In this document: positions 56,401-64,000 of the stretch, in pieces
Position numbering within the stretch: position 1 is the first letter of the stretch
How the letters are laid out: every line of letters begins with the position of its first letter
NCBI GenBank assembly: GCA_964476375.1
Contig: CAYYZW010000300.1
Location: forward strand, 46,098-110,097
DNA: 64,000 nucleotides
DNA from: SAT2750 sp964476375
GTDB taxonomy: Bacteria; Planctomycetota; Planctomycetia; Pirellulales; Pirellulaceae
Direction: 5' to 3'
Program-made: the position numbers and the translations under genes
Notes under the pieces: model-generated
What the model was told of the DNA's origin: nothing
The model's input: only the letters and a program-made list of their open reading frames with translations
Database searches by the model: none

Positions 56401-59400
56401 GATTCAACATCTGGACGCCCTGCTTCTTGGGAGCATTGGGAGTGGCCGGCCAGCTGACTGGGGAGAACTGGTCACCTTCTCCAGCCAGATTCTGCCCGTG
56501 GGAGACCATCAACTGTGGTTTGACCAGCGATCCGTGCTGGCATCGGGAGTTACTCCTTCCACGAGGATTCCGGATGAAGCACATTCCATGTCATCCCTGG
56601 TGCGAGCCTTCCGTCTGCAGTTACTGGTGAACGACGGAATGGTGGTTGTGACTTCGGCAGAATCACCACTTCTGGCTGGACTGCCGGTGCAATGGAATAG
56701 TGACACCCTGGCCATCGTGCCGGCGTCGGGGGAGAGTTTCCAGGAGAGAGTTCGAAACCATGGTTTAATGAACTCCCGTGTCTGGGTTGCCGATGGGGAA
56801 CTTGCGACGATTCCATGGAATCGAGATGCCGATACGGCTTCTCCCGGGCAGGCTGATCGCCACTGGAATACCAGTTGGCACCCGCTTCAGGTCAAGATGC
56901 CGGTGAGGCTGTGGGTTTACAACCAGGTGACGATGAAGTCCCTGGCCTGGGCTGTATTCATGTTGTTCGTTGGCCTTTTCAGTTGGCTTGGTCTTCACCG
57001 CCCCACGTGGTGTGTCAGGCTGGCAGTGGCCAGTTTTGCTCTGGCCATGCTGGCGCCGTCCATCTGTTATCCCTTTCCAACCGCAATCTGGCTGGCCGCA
57101 TTGGTCACCCAGCTTGTGGCAGTCTTTCGCCAGCGGGACGTTCTCGCTGCAGAGAAGCCGGGGAGAGAGGATTTTTCCTTCCGCTTGCAGTTGGCCCCGC
57201 GCCAGCTGCTGGTCCTGTTCGTGTTCTTCGGGCTCCTTGGTTTGACGGCGACATGGGGCCAGGAACCGGAAGACACCAGCAAGGCAGCGAGCCAGCTGAC
57301 TTCACGAGTGACCGTCCACAGGATGCTGATCCCGGTGGATGAGGAGAACCGGCCGAGCGGGGAATATAATTTTGTGCCAGAGGAGTTTTTTGATGAGTTG
57401 CATCGTCGCTCAAGCCAGTTAACCCAGCGGCAGAAGAGCTGGCTCATTCGCTCGGCGCACTACGTTAGCGGCTGGGAGTGGTCTACCGACAGGCAGCAAC
57501 TACTGGATGGGGTCATCACGGCGACCTATCAGCTCGAAGTCCTTGAAGATGGTGAAAAGATTCTTCTGCCGATCCGGACTGACCAGGTGCAGGTAGGGGA
57601 TGTCCTGATAGATGGACAGCCCGTGCAACTGGAGATCTCGTCCCAGGATCGACGGTTGTCATTCCTGGTTGACCAGGCGGGGAGCTATGAACTTTCCTTG
57701 CGGTTGACTCCACAACGTCAGCAGCAAGACGGATATTCTTTTATTCAGTTCTCCATTCCCGCGGTCTCTCATGCTCAGTTGCGTCTCCAGTTACCCACCG
57801 ATGCCCCGCTTCCCCAGTTGCCGGGCTGTATTGGCATGATGAGCCACGACGAAGTAAGTGGTCAACTGGTTGCCGAGCTGGGGCCGCTGGACGAGTTGGT
57901 GGTTCGTTGGCCCAAGAATGCCCTGGCGGAGCCTGTCCAGAGCCAGCTTGAGGTGCAACCATCCTACTGGCTGCGGGTTCGGCCCAACGCGGTGACCCTG
58001 GATGCCCAGTTCCGATTCAAGGTACTGTCTGGGAGCGTGAAAAACATCCAGCTGGAAACGGATCCTCGACTGCGGCTGGTCTCCGCCCGTGGTGCCCAGT
58101 TCGTGGCAGGACAACCACGGGTCCGAAATGACGAGCAACAGACAATTCTGCTCTCACTGGAGGATCCCCAGCAACAGGACTTCATGCTGGAAACCACATT
58201 TTATCTGAACGAAGCCTCGGGAATTGGGAACTTGCAACTTCCACGTTTGGAGGTTGTGGCAGATCGGTATGGTGACCGGCTTGTTGCTGTGACGGTTTCA
58301 GATCAACTGGACTGGCAGGTCGATTCTGATGAGATGGTTCAGCAGATGGATGTGGAGCAATTTGTGGAGAACTGGGGAAGCGATGAAGTACCCCAGCGTT
58401 CTTTCCGTGTTTCAGAAGGAGCGGATTGGAATATTGCGACAAAAGACCGCTTGCCGCGATTGTCTGCGACCGAATCACTCGACGTGCATGTCAGGCAGGG
58501 ACGGCTGAATATCTTGTACACGGCAGACCTGGAAATTGGTGACGGTTCTCTGTTCCAGTTGCAGTTGGAAAGCCCGGAAGGATTCGAGCTTCAGGAGGTT
58601 GTGCTTGAACAGGACGGTGTCCAGGTTCCTGTCCGTACCGGATCCCTTGACGGTCAAGGGATTGTGCTTTTTCTGGGACGGCCGGTTGCCAATGTCCACA
58701 GGCTGGTCGTCCGGGGGGAACTGGCGATGAATGACATGCCGTGTCCCGTCCCCGTGATTCGCCTGCGAAATACCCAGAGTACCGAGAGCAGGACCCGGGT
58801 TTTTCGGCACCATGGCGTGATTGTCGAATTGGACAAGATTACCGATCTGGCAAACTACCGGAATGGAAATGAGGAACTTGTTGAGGGTCTGCCAGGCCGC
58901 CTGGTTGCTGAATTCACGAGAGTGGAAAAGCGGGCAGATACCCCGGTGGAACCTGCCATGCTGTTGGTCAAGGACGGGGACCGGGATGTCCGGGCCGCGA
59001 TGGTGACACGTGTTGCCCAGCAGGAAAGCCAGTGGATGGCTACGGTGGAATGTGAATTGACTCTCGATGAGGCTGTGGTTGACCAGATCCGTTTTGAGAT
59101 CCCGGAAGACTGGGCGGAATCGATTGTGGTTGCACCTGAGATGTCTTTCGAGATCCGGCAGATCCCGTTGCAATCCCGCCAGCACTTGATCCTCACGCCG
59201 TCCAGACCACTCACGGGGAAGGCACGTGTCGGTTTTACCGCTCGTCTTCCTGCAGCCAGTGGGACATTTCTGGTGCCGGAGATCCTCTTGCTCGATACCG
59301 TTCGTACAGTTCGATATCTCGTCCTGCCGGCACGACTGGAGGAGAGTCAGGTACAGTGGGCAACCAGTGGGCTGCAGAGGATTCCTGCCTTACCGAAGAT

Positions 59401-60589
59401 CTTCTCCGATTTTTCAGTCGACGACACTTTCCTTGTCTTTCAGGGAATCTTGCCGGACTTTGAAGCACGGATCAGTGATGTCCAGCAAACGGGAGGGCAT
59501 CGACAGATTTCCCTGGCAGATATCCGGGTTCGCCATGGTCAGGATGGTCGTTTCTTTGGTGTTGCCACGTTGGACCTGGAACCCTCAGGGAGTGAACGAG
59601 TTGTTGTGCAGGTTCCTCCTGGCTGTGAGCTTGTGCATGCGAACGTTGTCGGTGTGGCTGCCCACCTGGCGCCCATCGAGGAAGATCGTTTTCGTCTCTC
59701 CCTTTTTTCCAGCCAGTTGCCACAGCGAGTGGAACTGGTTTTCAAAGGGAAGCGAGAGGCAACCGCGGCTGGTTCTGGAACCTGGCTGTGTGATGTCCCC
59801 CGGCTGGAGGATATTCCTGTGGTTCGAACGACCTGGGCAATCCTATCGAATTCTGAGTCCGGGTTGCCAGAAGTCACAGGGGGGATTCAGCCGATCAGTG
59901 GAACATCGATCGAGGTTGGCCGGCTGGACCAATTAATGGATATGGAATCTCTCTCATCTGAATTGGCCGCGGTCAGTCAACCGGTGAGCCGTGAGGACTG
60001 GTACGTGCCCTGGCAACGGCAGTACCAACAGGCCTGGAAGCGTTTGGTGCGTGAGGAGCTCCGGCAGGAAATTCTCCCTGGGCAATCCCAGTTGAAGCGA
60101 ATTAAAAGCCGCCAGCAACAGATCGATCCGGGAGTGGGACTGGAGGAGGCGATGTCTGACGGGGAGACAGTCTATCCGCCATCGTACGGTGACATGTTCG
60201 ATGCCCTGTCGGCAGGGAGCCTGACAATGACCCGGTTCGCTGCTACCCCAGGCGGTGCTGCACCACAGATCCGGTTTCCCGGTACACAGGGATCCAGTCC
60301 CTGGGCAACCGTGGGGAGATGGTTATTGGTTCTGCTGGTACTTGCCGGGATCATTCAGGTGAGACGAAATCCGATCCTTGGTGAATTGCTCGGCCGCTGG
60401 CCTTTTGCCTGGGGCGCCCTTGCCGGAATCGCCTGGTGGCTCTTGCTGAGCCCTCCCCTGGTAGGGTTCCTGTTGATGCTGCTTTCTGCCGGTGGAGCAT
60501 TACGTTCGATCCGTGGATCGTGGATCAACGTCACTCCAGATAACAGGCGACAGGCGGCCGGCACTACCGTGACATTCGTGAAACGGTAA
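53417..60589 (+). CDS. giant exported protein with two fused modules (B and C)
   Basis: The 2,390-residue protein begins with a signal peptide (RYLLSLLVVLGASPLLTA). Module B spans about 20-1170 and opens FFRRVFVPTKDLPSLIKG. Three helices near 1173-1192, 1201-1219 and 1221-1237 form its membrane tail, followed by a basic stretch and a fourth hydrophobic segment, QLLVLFVFFGLLGLTATWGQ (about 1261-1280), which looks like a former signal peptide. Module C then begins VTVHRMLIPVDEENRPSG and runs to about 2280, ending in three more helices and a basic tail. Both modules have the same strand-rich character and phrases such as GRLDFSW. The positive-inside rule puts both modules outside the cytoplasm. 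No catalytic motif is recognised. RimI-like and PlsC-like genes follow. Confidence 0.88.
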   Translation: MIPTTRYLLSLLVVLGASPLLTAQLPEPVPVVKDKDPASLFFRRVFVPTKDLPSLIKGSVPIRREEVESMIQLINRSAQANPSADQVRISSARYRARLGGEQLVAGEAQLQVERLELLVEDSPKTADEDGPAGKGDEIYLLPLRPMRLAIGDAFWHYGEDQEPLEAVVGRDAIGNQVCLVPRPGRLDFSWSLKGRRDSLGELQFDLHLPASPTSQLLLELPANVTPRINRGIVSKAVVPAEEGSPDSGGSAAPGQSETLVWILELGGHDHVRLTITPENPFRQREQLTFVRQVTSYGFTNTGLDVTIQLNLDVYNEPLRQLALELGELELLEARVGEQPVRWSYRGQPNKGSHELVLPEPILGQNHQLVIRATGKLQLSRRWHLPVVRLRNAFWREGEIQLRIPDDMTLSRLGVGEGQVTRVVPGEAGVETRVIQLHQPAADIEVVVERRKEEIQLETALEVAVLPPRVTARLTANLSSTYGSRFELAAVVSPGWIVESVETEPVSSIDSYDILSPGQDGSGGQLQLLLKTAVGPEHPVQVIVRAHRVAGTTGMTGKNLQPLRFAQVQEGNQVVSIRVDPPFQLQLRRDAELQRLKQEDVTPEQATAVNAQGAALLYRHSRAADDLALFVRRIQPRYATEIAVQARIVGNLFQERYQVECTPRSSSLNRLLLHFSEPRDELIRWQIVDDAAVSISASKLSVQEQAGLGISGGETWELILSDPISRRFVLDAQRDSVFAESSRVSLLMLPEATSQLASLAILSTDEGEVKVETVRLKSIPPRVIPVDKYAPIRSMYRYQPSLDSEVTISRESSDSRNSHAVVWQAMMQSRFTTNGVVHHRVSYFVENTGRRQIRFLLPGSLDDLHVLVDGETVAVNRLQGSGPSASISLPENQRYCTIQLNYREQASPLGAFTTLAARSPEPDCPVLDGRWELLLPAGYHPLHLDTGLSGERDSVSVGKRLFGPFWGQEDAGAGFVTDRSLSNQVLQAGPDQAAKVIQHLDALLLGSIGSGRPADWGELVTFSSQILPVGDHQLWFDQRSVLASGVTPSTRIPDEAHSMSSLVRAFRLQLLVNDGMVVVTSAESPLLAGLPVQWNSDTLAIVPASGESFQERVRNHGLMNSRVWVADGELATIPWNRDADTASPGQADRHWNTSWHPLQVKMPVRLWVYNQVTMKSLAWAVFMLFVGLFSWLGLHRPTWCVRLAVASFALAMLAPSICYPFPTAIWLAALVTQLVAVFRQRDVLAAEKPGREDFSFRLQLAPRQLLVLFVFFGLLGLTATWGQEPEDTSKAASQLTSRVTVHRMLIPVDEENRPSGEYNFVPEEFFDELHRRSSQLTQRQKSWLIRSAHYVSGWEWSTDRQQLLDGVITATYQLEVLEDGEKILLPIRTDQVQVGDVLIDGQPVQLEISSQDRRLSFLVDQAGSYELSLRLTPQRQQQDGYSFIQFSIPAVSHAQLRLQLPTDAPLPQLPGCIGMMSHDEVSGQLVAELGPLDELVVRWPKNALAEPVQSQLEVQPSYWLRVRPNAVTLDAQFRFKVLSGSVKNIQLETDPRLRLVSARGAQFVAGQPRVRNDEQQTILLSLEDPQQQDFMLETTFYLNEASGIGNLQLPRLEVVADRYGDRLVAVTVSDQLDWQVDSDEMVQQMDVEQFVENWGSDEVPQRSFRVSEGADWNIATKDRLPRLSATESLDVHVRQGRLNILYTADLEIGDGSLFQLQLESPEGFELQEVVLEQDGVQVPVRTGSLDGQGIVLFLGRPVANVHRLVVRGELAMNDMPCPVPVIRLRNTQSTESRTRVFRHHGVIVELDKITDLANYRNGNEELVEGLPGRLVAEFTRVEKRADTPVEPAMLLVKDGDRDVRAAMVTRVAQQESQWMATVECELTLDEAVVDQIRFEIPEDWAESIVVAPEMSFEIRQIPLQSRQHLILTPSRPLTGKARVGFTARLPAASGTFLVPEILLLDTVRTVRYLVLPARLEESQVQWATSGLQRIPALPKIFSDFSVDDTFLVFQGILPDFEARISDVQQTGGHRQISLADIRVRHGQDGRFFGVATLDLEPSGSERVVVQVPPGCELVHANVVGVAAHLAPIEEDRFRLSLFSSQLPQRVELVFKGKREATAAGSGTWLCDVPRLEDIPVVRTTWAILSNSESGLPEVTGGIQPISGTSIEVGRLDQLMDMESLSSELAAVSQPVSREDWYVPWQRQYQQAWKRLVREELRQEILPGQSQLKRIKSRQQQIDPGVGLEEAMSDGETVYPPSYGDMFDALSAGSLTMTRFAATPGGAAPQIRFPGTQGSSPWATVGRWLLVLLVLAGIIQVRRNPILGELLGRWPFAWGALAGIAWWLLLSPPLVGFLLMLLSAGGALRSIRGSWINVTPDNRRQAAGTTVTFVKR

Positions 60590-60765
60590 GGGCGTTCAGG
60601 GTGGGAGCGGATTTCTTCTGGATTTCAATCCAGCTCGACGGTTTTTTGTGGCAGGATGACATCCTCCCAGATTTCGTATTGGCAGGCTTTCGGCGATCTG
60701 CTACTTTTCACCATCTCCATGGGCAAATGGAGACCGGTGATTCTGGGAAGATTGGGAAGGATTCC

Positions 60766-61287
60766 ATGGGTTCCAAGCAGAAACAACGGCTTTCGGATCA
60801 CATCCGCTGGATGATTCGGCGTGACATGCCTGACGTCCTGGAAATTGAGAAGGGGTGTTTCGAGTTTCCCTGGTCCGAAGAGGATTTTGTTCGTTGCCTG
60901 CGGCAACGCAACTGTATTGGGATGGTTTCTGAATTTAACGAGAGAGTCGTTGGATTCATGGTCTATGAGCTTCACAAGAGCCGCTTGCACGTGCTCAATT
61001 TTGCAGTCCACCCGGAATTCCAGCGACAGGGTGTGGGACACCACATGGTGGAGAAGTTGATTAGCAAGCTCTCTCACCAGAGACGAAACCGGATCATGCT
61101 TGAAGTCCGTGAAACCAACCTTTCGGCCCAGCTCTTCTTCCGGGACCTGGGATTTCGGGCGATTTCGGTACTGCGTGACTTCTACGAGGACACCGTGGAA
61201 GATGCATACTTGATGCAATATCATTATGCGGGATCCGAGTCGGATGGCTTTCTGCCGGTCAACCGTATTTCACGCCTGGCCGGGTGA
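60766..61287 (+). CDS. RimI-like GNAT N-acetyltransferase
   Basis: The ATG at 60766 with AAGGA five bases upstream gives 173 residues; the longer frame to 60601 adds unrelated residues. GNAT motifs are LHVLNFAVHPEFQRQGVGHHMVEKLI, with QRQGVG as the acetyl-CoA loop, and RIMLEVRETNLSAQLFFRDLGFRA. This arrangement and EVRETNLSAQ match RimI, which acetylates the N-terminus of ribosomal protein S18; other protein N-termini are possible. It follows the giant-protein gene by 176 bases. Confidence 0.88.
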   Translation: MGSKQKQRLSDHIRWMIRRDMPDVLEIEKGCFEFPWSEEDFVRCLRQRNCIGMVSEFNERVVGFMVYELHKSRLHVLNFAVHPEFQRQGVGHHMVEKLISKLSHQRRNRIMLEVRETNLSAQLFFRDLGFRAISVLRDFYEDTVEDAYLMQYHYAGSESDGFLPVNRISRLAG

Positions 61288-61362
61288 TCTTTCGCCTGGA
61301 AGGTCGACAACGGCCAGCTCCCCTCACGCACCGGGATTTTTCCCTCGATCGGATGGTGGACC

Positions 61363-62139
61363 ATGATGCTGGCTTCATGGCATGAAGGGGCAGCGATTCT
61401 CTTCCTGCTGGCAGTTGTGCTCTGGCCACTGATTCTCGCCTGGAGTTATTCTCGGCGAAGCGATTTTTCTTTTGTCCAGGTGTTCTTCGTTTTTCTTGCC
61501 ATGGTGTTTGTCTATTGTCTCTGGCGGGGCCGTCGCAGGCATCCATCCCGCCGGCCGATCAAGGGAGGGGGGATTATCCTCTGTAACCATCGCAGTAGTG
61601 TTGATCCTTTCTTTATTCAGGTTTCCCTCGACCGTCCGGTTTACTGGATGGTCGCCAGGGAATACTGCGAAAAGCCGTTGCTTGCGTTCCTCCTCAAGCC
61701 GGTTCCGATCATCCCGACCAGCCGGCGGGGAGCAGATAGCGGCGCGATCCGAATGGCCATTGAAAAAGCACGACAGGGATTCCTGGTTGGGATTTTTCCC
61801 GAGGGGAGAATTAACACGACAACGGACTTCATGCTCTCGGTGCGTCCGGGGGCCATGATGATCGCCCAGAGGGCCGGTGTTCAAGTTCTTCCCATGTTCC
61901 TGGACGGGAGCCCCTACCGGGGATCGATGCTGAGCCCTTTTTTTATGACAGCAGATGTGCGGGCGGTCATCGGCGATCCTTACAGGCGGGAGGATGTCAG
62001 CGAGTTCGATAACGCAGCTACTGGTAGGGAACAACAGGCACTCCTGATGCTGGATGCCATAAACCGGATTGCCAGGCTCGGTGGTGTGGACGGATTCATC
62101 CCACGACTGGCCGGCAGGAAGTGGGCCGAGCAAGACTAG
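61363..62139 (+). CDS. 1-acyl-sn-glycerol-3-phosphate acyltransferase (PlsC)-like
   Basis: The 258-residue protein has two N-terminal helices (about 9-30 and 37-54). The acyltransferase motif I, LCNHRSSVDPFF (HX4D), and motif III, GIFPEGRIN, follow. Motif II-like IIPTSRRGADSG is also present. It likely transfers an acyl chain to lysophosphatidate in phospholipid synthesis at the inner membrane. It overlaps the convergent ATP-grasp gene by four bases. Confidence 0.88.
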   Translation: MMLASWHEGAAILFLLAVVLWPLILAWSYSRRSDFSFVQVFFVFLAMVFVYCLWRGRRRHPSRRPIKGGGIILCNHRSSVDPFFIQVSLDRPVYWMVAREYCEKPLLAFLLKPVPIIPTSRRGADSGAIRMAIEKARQGFLVGIFPEGRINTTTDFMLSVRPGAMMIAQRAGVQVLPMFLDGSPYRGSMLSPFFMTADVRAVIGDPYRREDVSEFDNAATGREQQALLMLDAINRIARLGGVDGFIPRLAGRKWAEQD

Positions 62140-63284
62140 CGATGAGGAACTGCTGCCGGTGGCGTTGTGGGCAGAAGCAGCTGCTCCAGGTGGCTAAGCC
62201 GGTGGCGGAGCTGGTCTTCCACGGCGGCAAGAGAATCTGCCTGGGCGAAAACTGTCAATATCGGCTGTCCTGCCACCGCCTTCCAACCCGTGGCAGGAAG
62301 GTCGGCGACAGAAGGCCAATTCCCCTGGTGGGGGAATGTTCTTTCTATCTGGGATGGGAAGGATGCAGCAATGGTGAGATCATGGCGGGCAAAGAGAATT
62401 GCCTTGCCCCATGATTCCCCGTGGGAGATGGACGGAAGTTCAGGAGACTCACCACGACAGGCATCCACATGGAGACGGACCAGGGACTGGCCCGTCGCTC
62501 GTTCAAGGATCTCGGCAGATGCTGGATAACGTGGGTTCAGCTCGATAAACCACGGGCGTTGCTGCTGGATGACCAGGTCAATTCCGAACAGGCCGACCAG
62601 GGAGTAATGGCCGGCCAGGAGCTGTCCCATCGCTTCTATCTCGGAGTGGAGTGGAGGTGGTATGGCAAGTGGTCCGATCGATCCACAGTAAGAGTACGGA
62701 GCGGCTGCGGTGAAATCGCATCCCACGAGCTGGCGGGTGAGGCCCAGAAGTACTGTCCTCGCTGGTGTTGCCAGGAAAAGGGCACTTGCCGGTATCCCGG
62801 GAATATACTCCTGGTAGTAAACTCTCCCGGGAGAGCGTGGGGGTGCGGCATGCGTGGCCGGTTGGATGCCGAGGCCCCCGGCCGAGTGGATCGGTTTGCG
62901 GAGCCAGCCTGATGGGGTTTCCGGTGGTTCCAGTACCATGCGGGGGCAGGCAAGACTGGCATCTGTCAAAAGCCGGAAAAGATCCAGTGGTCGTCCCAGT
63001 TTTTCCAGAACCGGTCGGCTGTTTCCCAGTAAGTGGCTTTTCCTGGCCATCTGGCCAACGAGCAGGGGATAGTTCTCCAGTCCCCCGGTATAGAGCCAGT
63101 CGGTCCCTGGCCAGTTGTCCAGGGCCTGGGATAACTGCTGCGGATAGTGGTTGACGGCGACGGCAGGAATCGACAGGTCCTGGTCGGCAAACAGGTCGGC
63201 CCCTGCCGGCTGGAAGCCTCCCCGGAGCGCCGAGAATACAGCGGCACGAATACTTGCACCGACAATTACCAGGTCCACTGTCAT
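62136..63284 (-). CDS. ATP-grasp protein divergent from fae
   Basis: The 382-residue protein has an N-terminal Rossmann-like segment (VDLVIVGASIRAAVFSALRGG), a middle ATP-grasp region with WLRKPIHSAGGLGIQP and RVYYQEYIPGIPASALFL, and the metal-binding LFGIDLVIQQQRPWFIELNPRYPAS. ATP-grasp enzymes ligate a carboxylate to an amine or thiol. Genes of this type sit beside fae and other tetrahydromethanopterin genes in methylotrophs and planctomycetes, so a role in the C1 pathway or its cofactor is inferred from position. The substrate is unknown. It is divergent from fae, 166 bases away. Confidence 0.82.
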   Translation of the reverse strand: MTVDLVIVGASIRAAVFSALRGGFQPAGADLFADQDLSIPAVAVNHYPQQLSQALDNWPGTDWLYTGGLENYPLLVGQMARKSHLLGNSRPVLEKLGRPLDLFRLLTDASLACPRMVLEPPETPSGWLRKPIHSAGGLGIQPATHAAPPRSPGRVYYQEYIPGIPASALFLATPARTVLLGLTRQLVGCDFTAAAPYSYCGSIGPLAIPPPLHSEIEAMGQLLAGHYSLVGLFGIDLVIQQQRPWFIELNPRYPASAEILERATGQSLVRLHVDACRGESPELPSISHGESWGKAILFARHDLTIAASFPSQIERTFPHQGNWPSVADLPATGWKAVAGQPILTVFAQADSLAAVEDQLRHRLSHLEQLLLPTTPPAAVPHR

Positions 63285-63450
63285 GGGGACAGCGTAGCGG
63301 TTCCCTCCTGATTCGGCCAGACGAGGCAGGTAGGCGTGGCCTCACTGCTTTGGGGTTATTGCAATCGGAGTGAGGTGTGGTATTTTTTCAGCTGAGTGTC
63401 CGCGTGGTCGGATAATCTGCTACCTGGTCCTAACGACGGAGTATTTCTTC

Positions 63451-64000
63451 ATGTCGATGTTTGTAGGTGAAGCCCTGGCGGGCGATGGTGATGAAATTGC
63501 ACATATTGATCTGCTAATTGGTAGCAAGGACGGTCCTGTGGGGACTGCCTTTGCAAATGCCCTTGCGCGTCAAAGTGCGGGGCATAATAATCTCCTGGCG
63601 GTATTGGCGCCGAACCTGGCTGTCAAACCGGCCACGGTGATGATTACCAAGGTAACGATCAAGGGAATGACACAGGCGGTACAGATGTTTGGGCCTGCCC
63701 AGGAGGCGGTTGCCCGGGCAGTTGCTGATTCTGTTGGCGATGGTGTGATTTCTGCGGATGAAGCGGAAGATCTCGTGATTGTCTGTGGAGTTTTCATTGC
63801 ACCTACTGCAGAGGATAACGCCAAGATCTACGAGTACAATTACGAGGCGACCAAGATGGCGATCGCCAATGCCATGAGTGGAGCCCCGACTGCCGAAGAG
63901 ATGCTGGCAGGGAAGGATTCTGCTGAACATCCGTTCCGCGGCTTTTCGTCCGGTGGCGATGACGGTGGCGATGACGGTGGCGATGACGGTGGCGATGACG
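63451..64000 (+). CDS. fae: formaldehyde-activating enzyme with GGDD tail, 3' end cut by the window
   Basis: The frame starts at the ATG at 63451 and is open at the right edge. Residues 3-165 are a close match to formaldehyde-activating enzyme: FVGEALAGDGDEIAHIDLLI with the active-site histidine, LLAVLAPNLAVKPATVMITKV, QAVQMFGPAQEAVARAVADS and YEYNYEATKMAIANAM. Fae condenses formaldehyde with tetrahydromethanopterin to methylene-H4MPT. The usual protein ends near residue 165-170; here it continues into SSGGDDGGDDGG, an acidic glycine-rich repeat that runs off the edge, so the true C-terminus is unknown. GGAG lies ten bases before the ATG. Confidence 0.93.
   Translation, partial: MSMFVGEALAGDGDEIAHIDLLIGSKDGPVGTAFANALARQSAGHNNLLAVLAPNLAVKPATVMITKVTIKGMTQAVQMFGPAQEAVARAVADSVGDGVISADEAEDLVIVCGVFIAPTAEDNAKIYEYNYEATKMAIANAMSGAPTAEEMLAGKDSAEHPFRGFSSGGDDGGDDGGDDGGDD
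63952..64000 (+). repeat. 12-base tandem repeat encoding GGDD
   Basis: GGTGGCGATGAC repeats perfectly four times (63952-63999) and begins a fifth unit at the window end, in frame with fae. It encodes the tetrapeptide Gly-Gly-Asp-Asp. Confidence 0.95.

Noticed and set aside
63952..64000. CRISPR-like repeat at the window end
   Set aside because: The repeats are direct, contiguous, without spacers, 12 bases long and in frame with fae.

Overview
The window reads as chromosomal DNA of a member of the Planctomycetota. The evidence is the family content: two operons pairing a DUF1549/DUF1553 (planctomycete cytochrome) protein with a DUF1501 protein, a DUF1559 prepilin-type protein, CRTAC1/FG-GAP lipoproteins, many Sec and Tat signals, weak Shine-Dalgarno use, and a formaldehyde-activating enzyme (tetrahydromethanopterin C1 metabolism). 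I cannot place it below phylum from sequence alone. Coding density is high. I saw no tRNA, rRNA, CRISPR array, transposase or phage gene.

Layout. 1-3467 (minus): a 3-dehydroquinate-synthase-like (EboD-like) gene cut by the left edge, a methyltransferase, a GGQ release-factor-like protein, a small secreted protein and a VWA protein. 3687-9416 (plus): DUF1549/DUF1553, DUF1501 and pre-peptidase-domain operon plus a small membrane protein. 9450-13280 (minus): SDR, cupin-like, PDZ/leucine-rich and DUF4254 genes. 13469-18149 (plus): M28 cyclase-like protein, tartrate/isopropylmalate-type dehydrogenase, putative lipoprotein, benzoylformate-decarboxylase-like ThDP enzyme. 18156-23466 (minus): M16 protease, GNAT, seven-heme cytochrome/TPR protein; divergent from it is a His-rich polytopic membrane protein (23733-25529). 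25555-34043 (minus): a run of FG-GAP, TPR, CRTAC1, TPR, DUF1559 and one further membrane protein. 34742-42727: NHL protein, creatininase family, FAD oxidoreductase, a fumarase gene broken by one in-frame TAA, an ECF sigma factor and a glucuronate-isomerase-family protein. 42913-49696 (plus): second DUF1549/DUF1501 operon, a hypothetical protein and an inositol-monophosphatase-family gene. 49887-62139 (plus): two giant exported proteins, a RimI-like acetyltransferase and a PlsC-like acyltransferase. 62136-64000: ATP-grasp protein divergent from fae, which runs off the right edge inside a GGDD repeat.

The most interesting region is 49887-60589. Two translationally coupled genes encode about 3,570 residues of unrecognised, mostly beta-type exported protein. 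It appears as three copies of one architecture (signal or signal-like segment, long extracytoplasmic body, three-helix membrane tail), with copies two and three fused in one chain. Second is the 27642-34043 operon, which alternates FG-GAP/CRTAC1 lipoproteins with membrane-anchored TPR proteins. Third is the fumarase nonsense codon. Gene functions come from motif reading and family knowledge; no database search was run.
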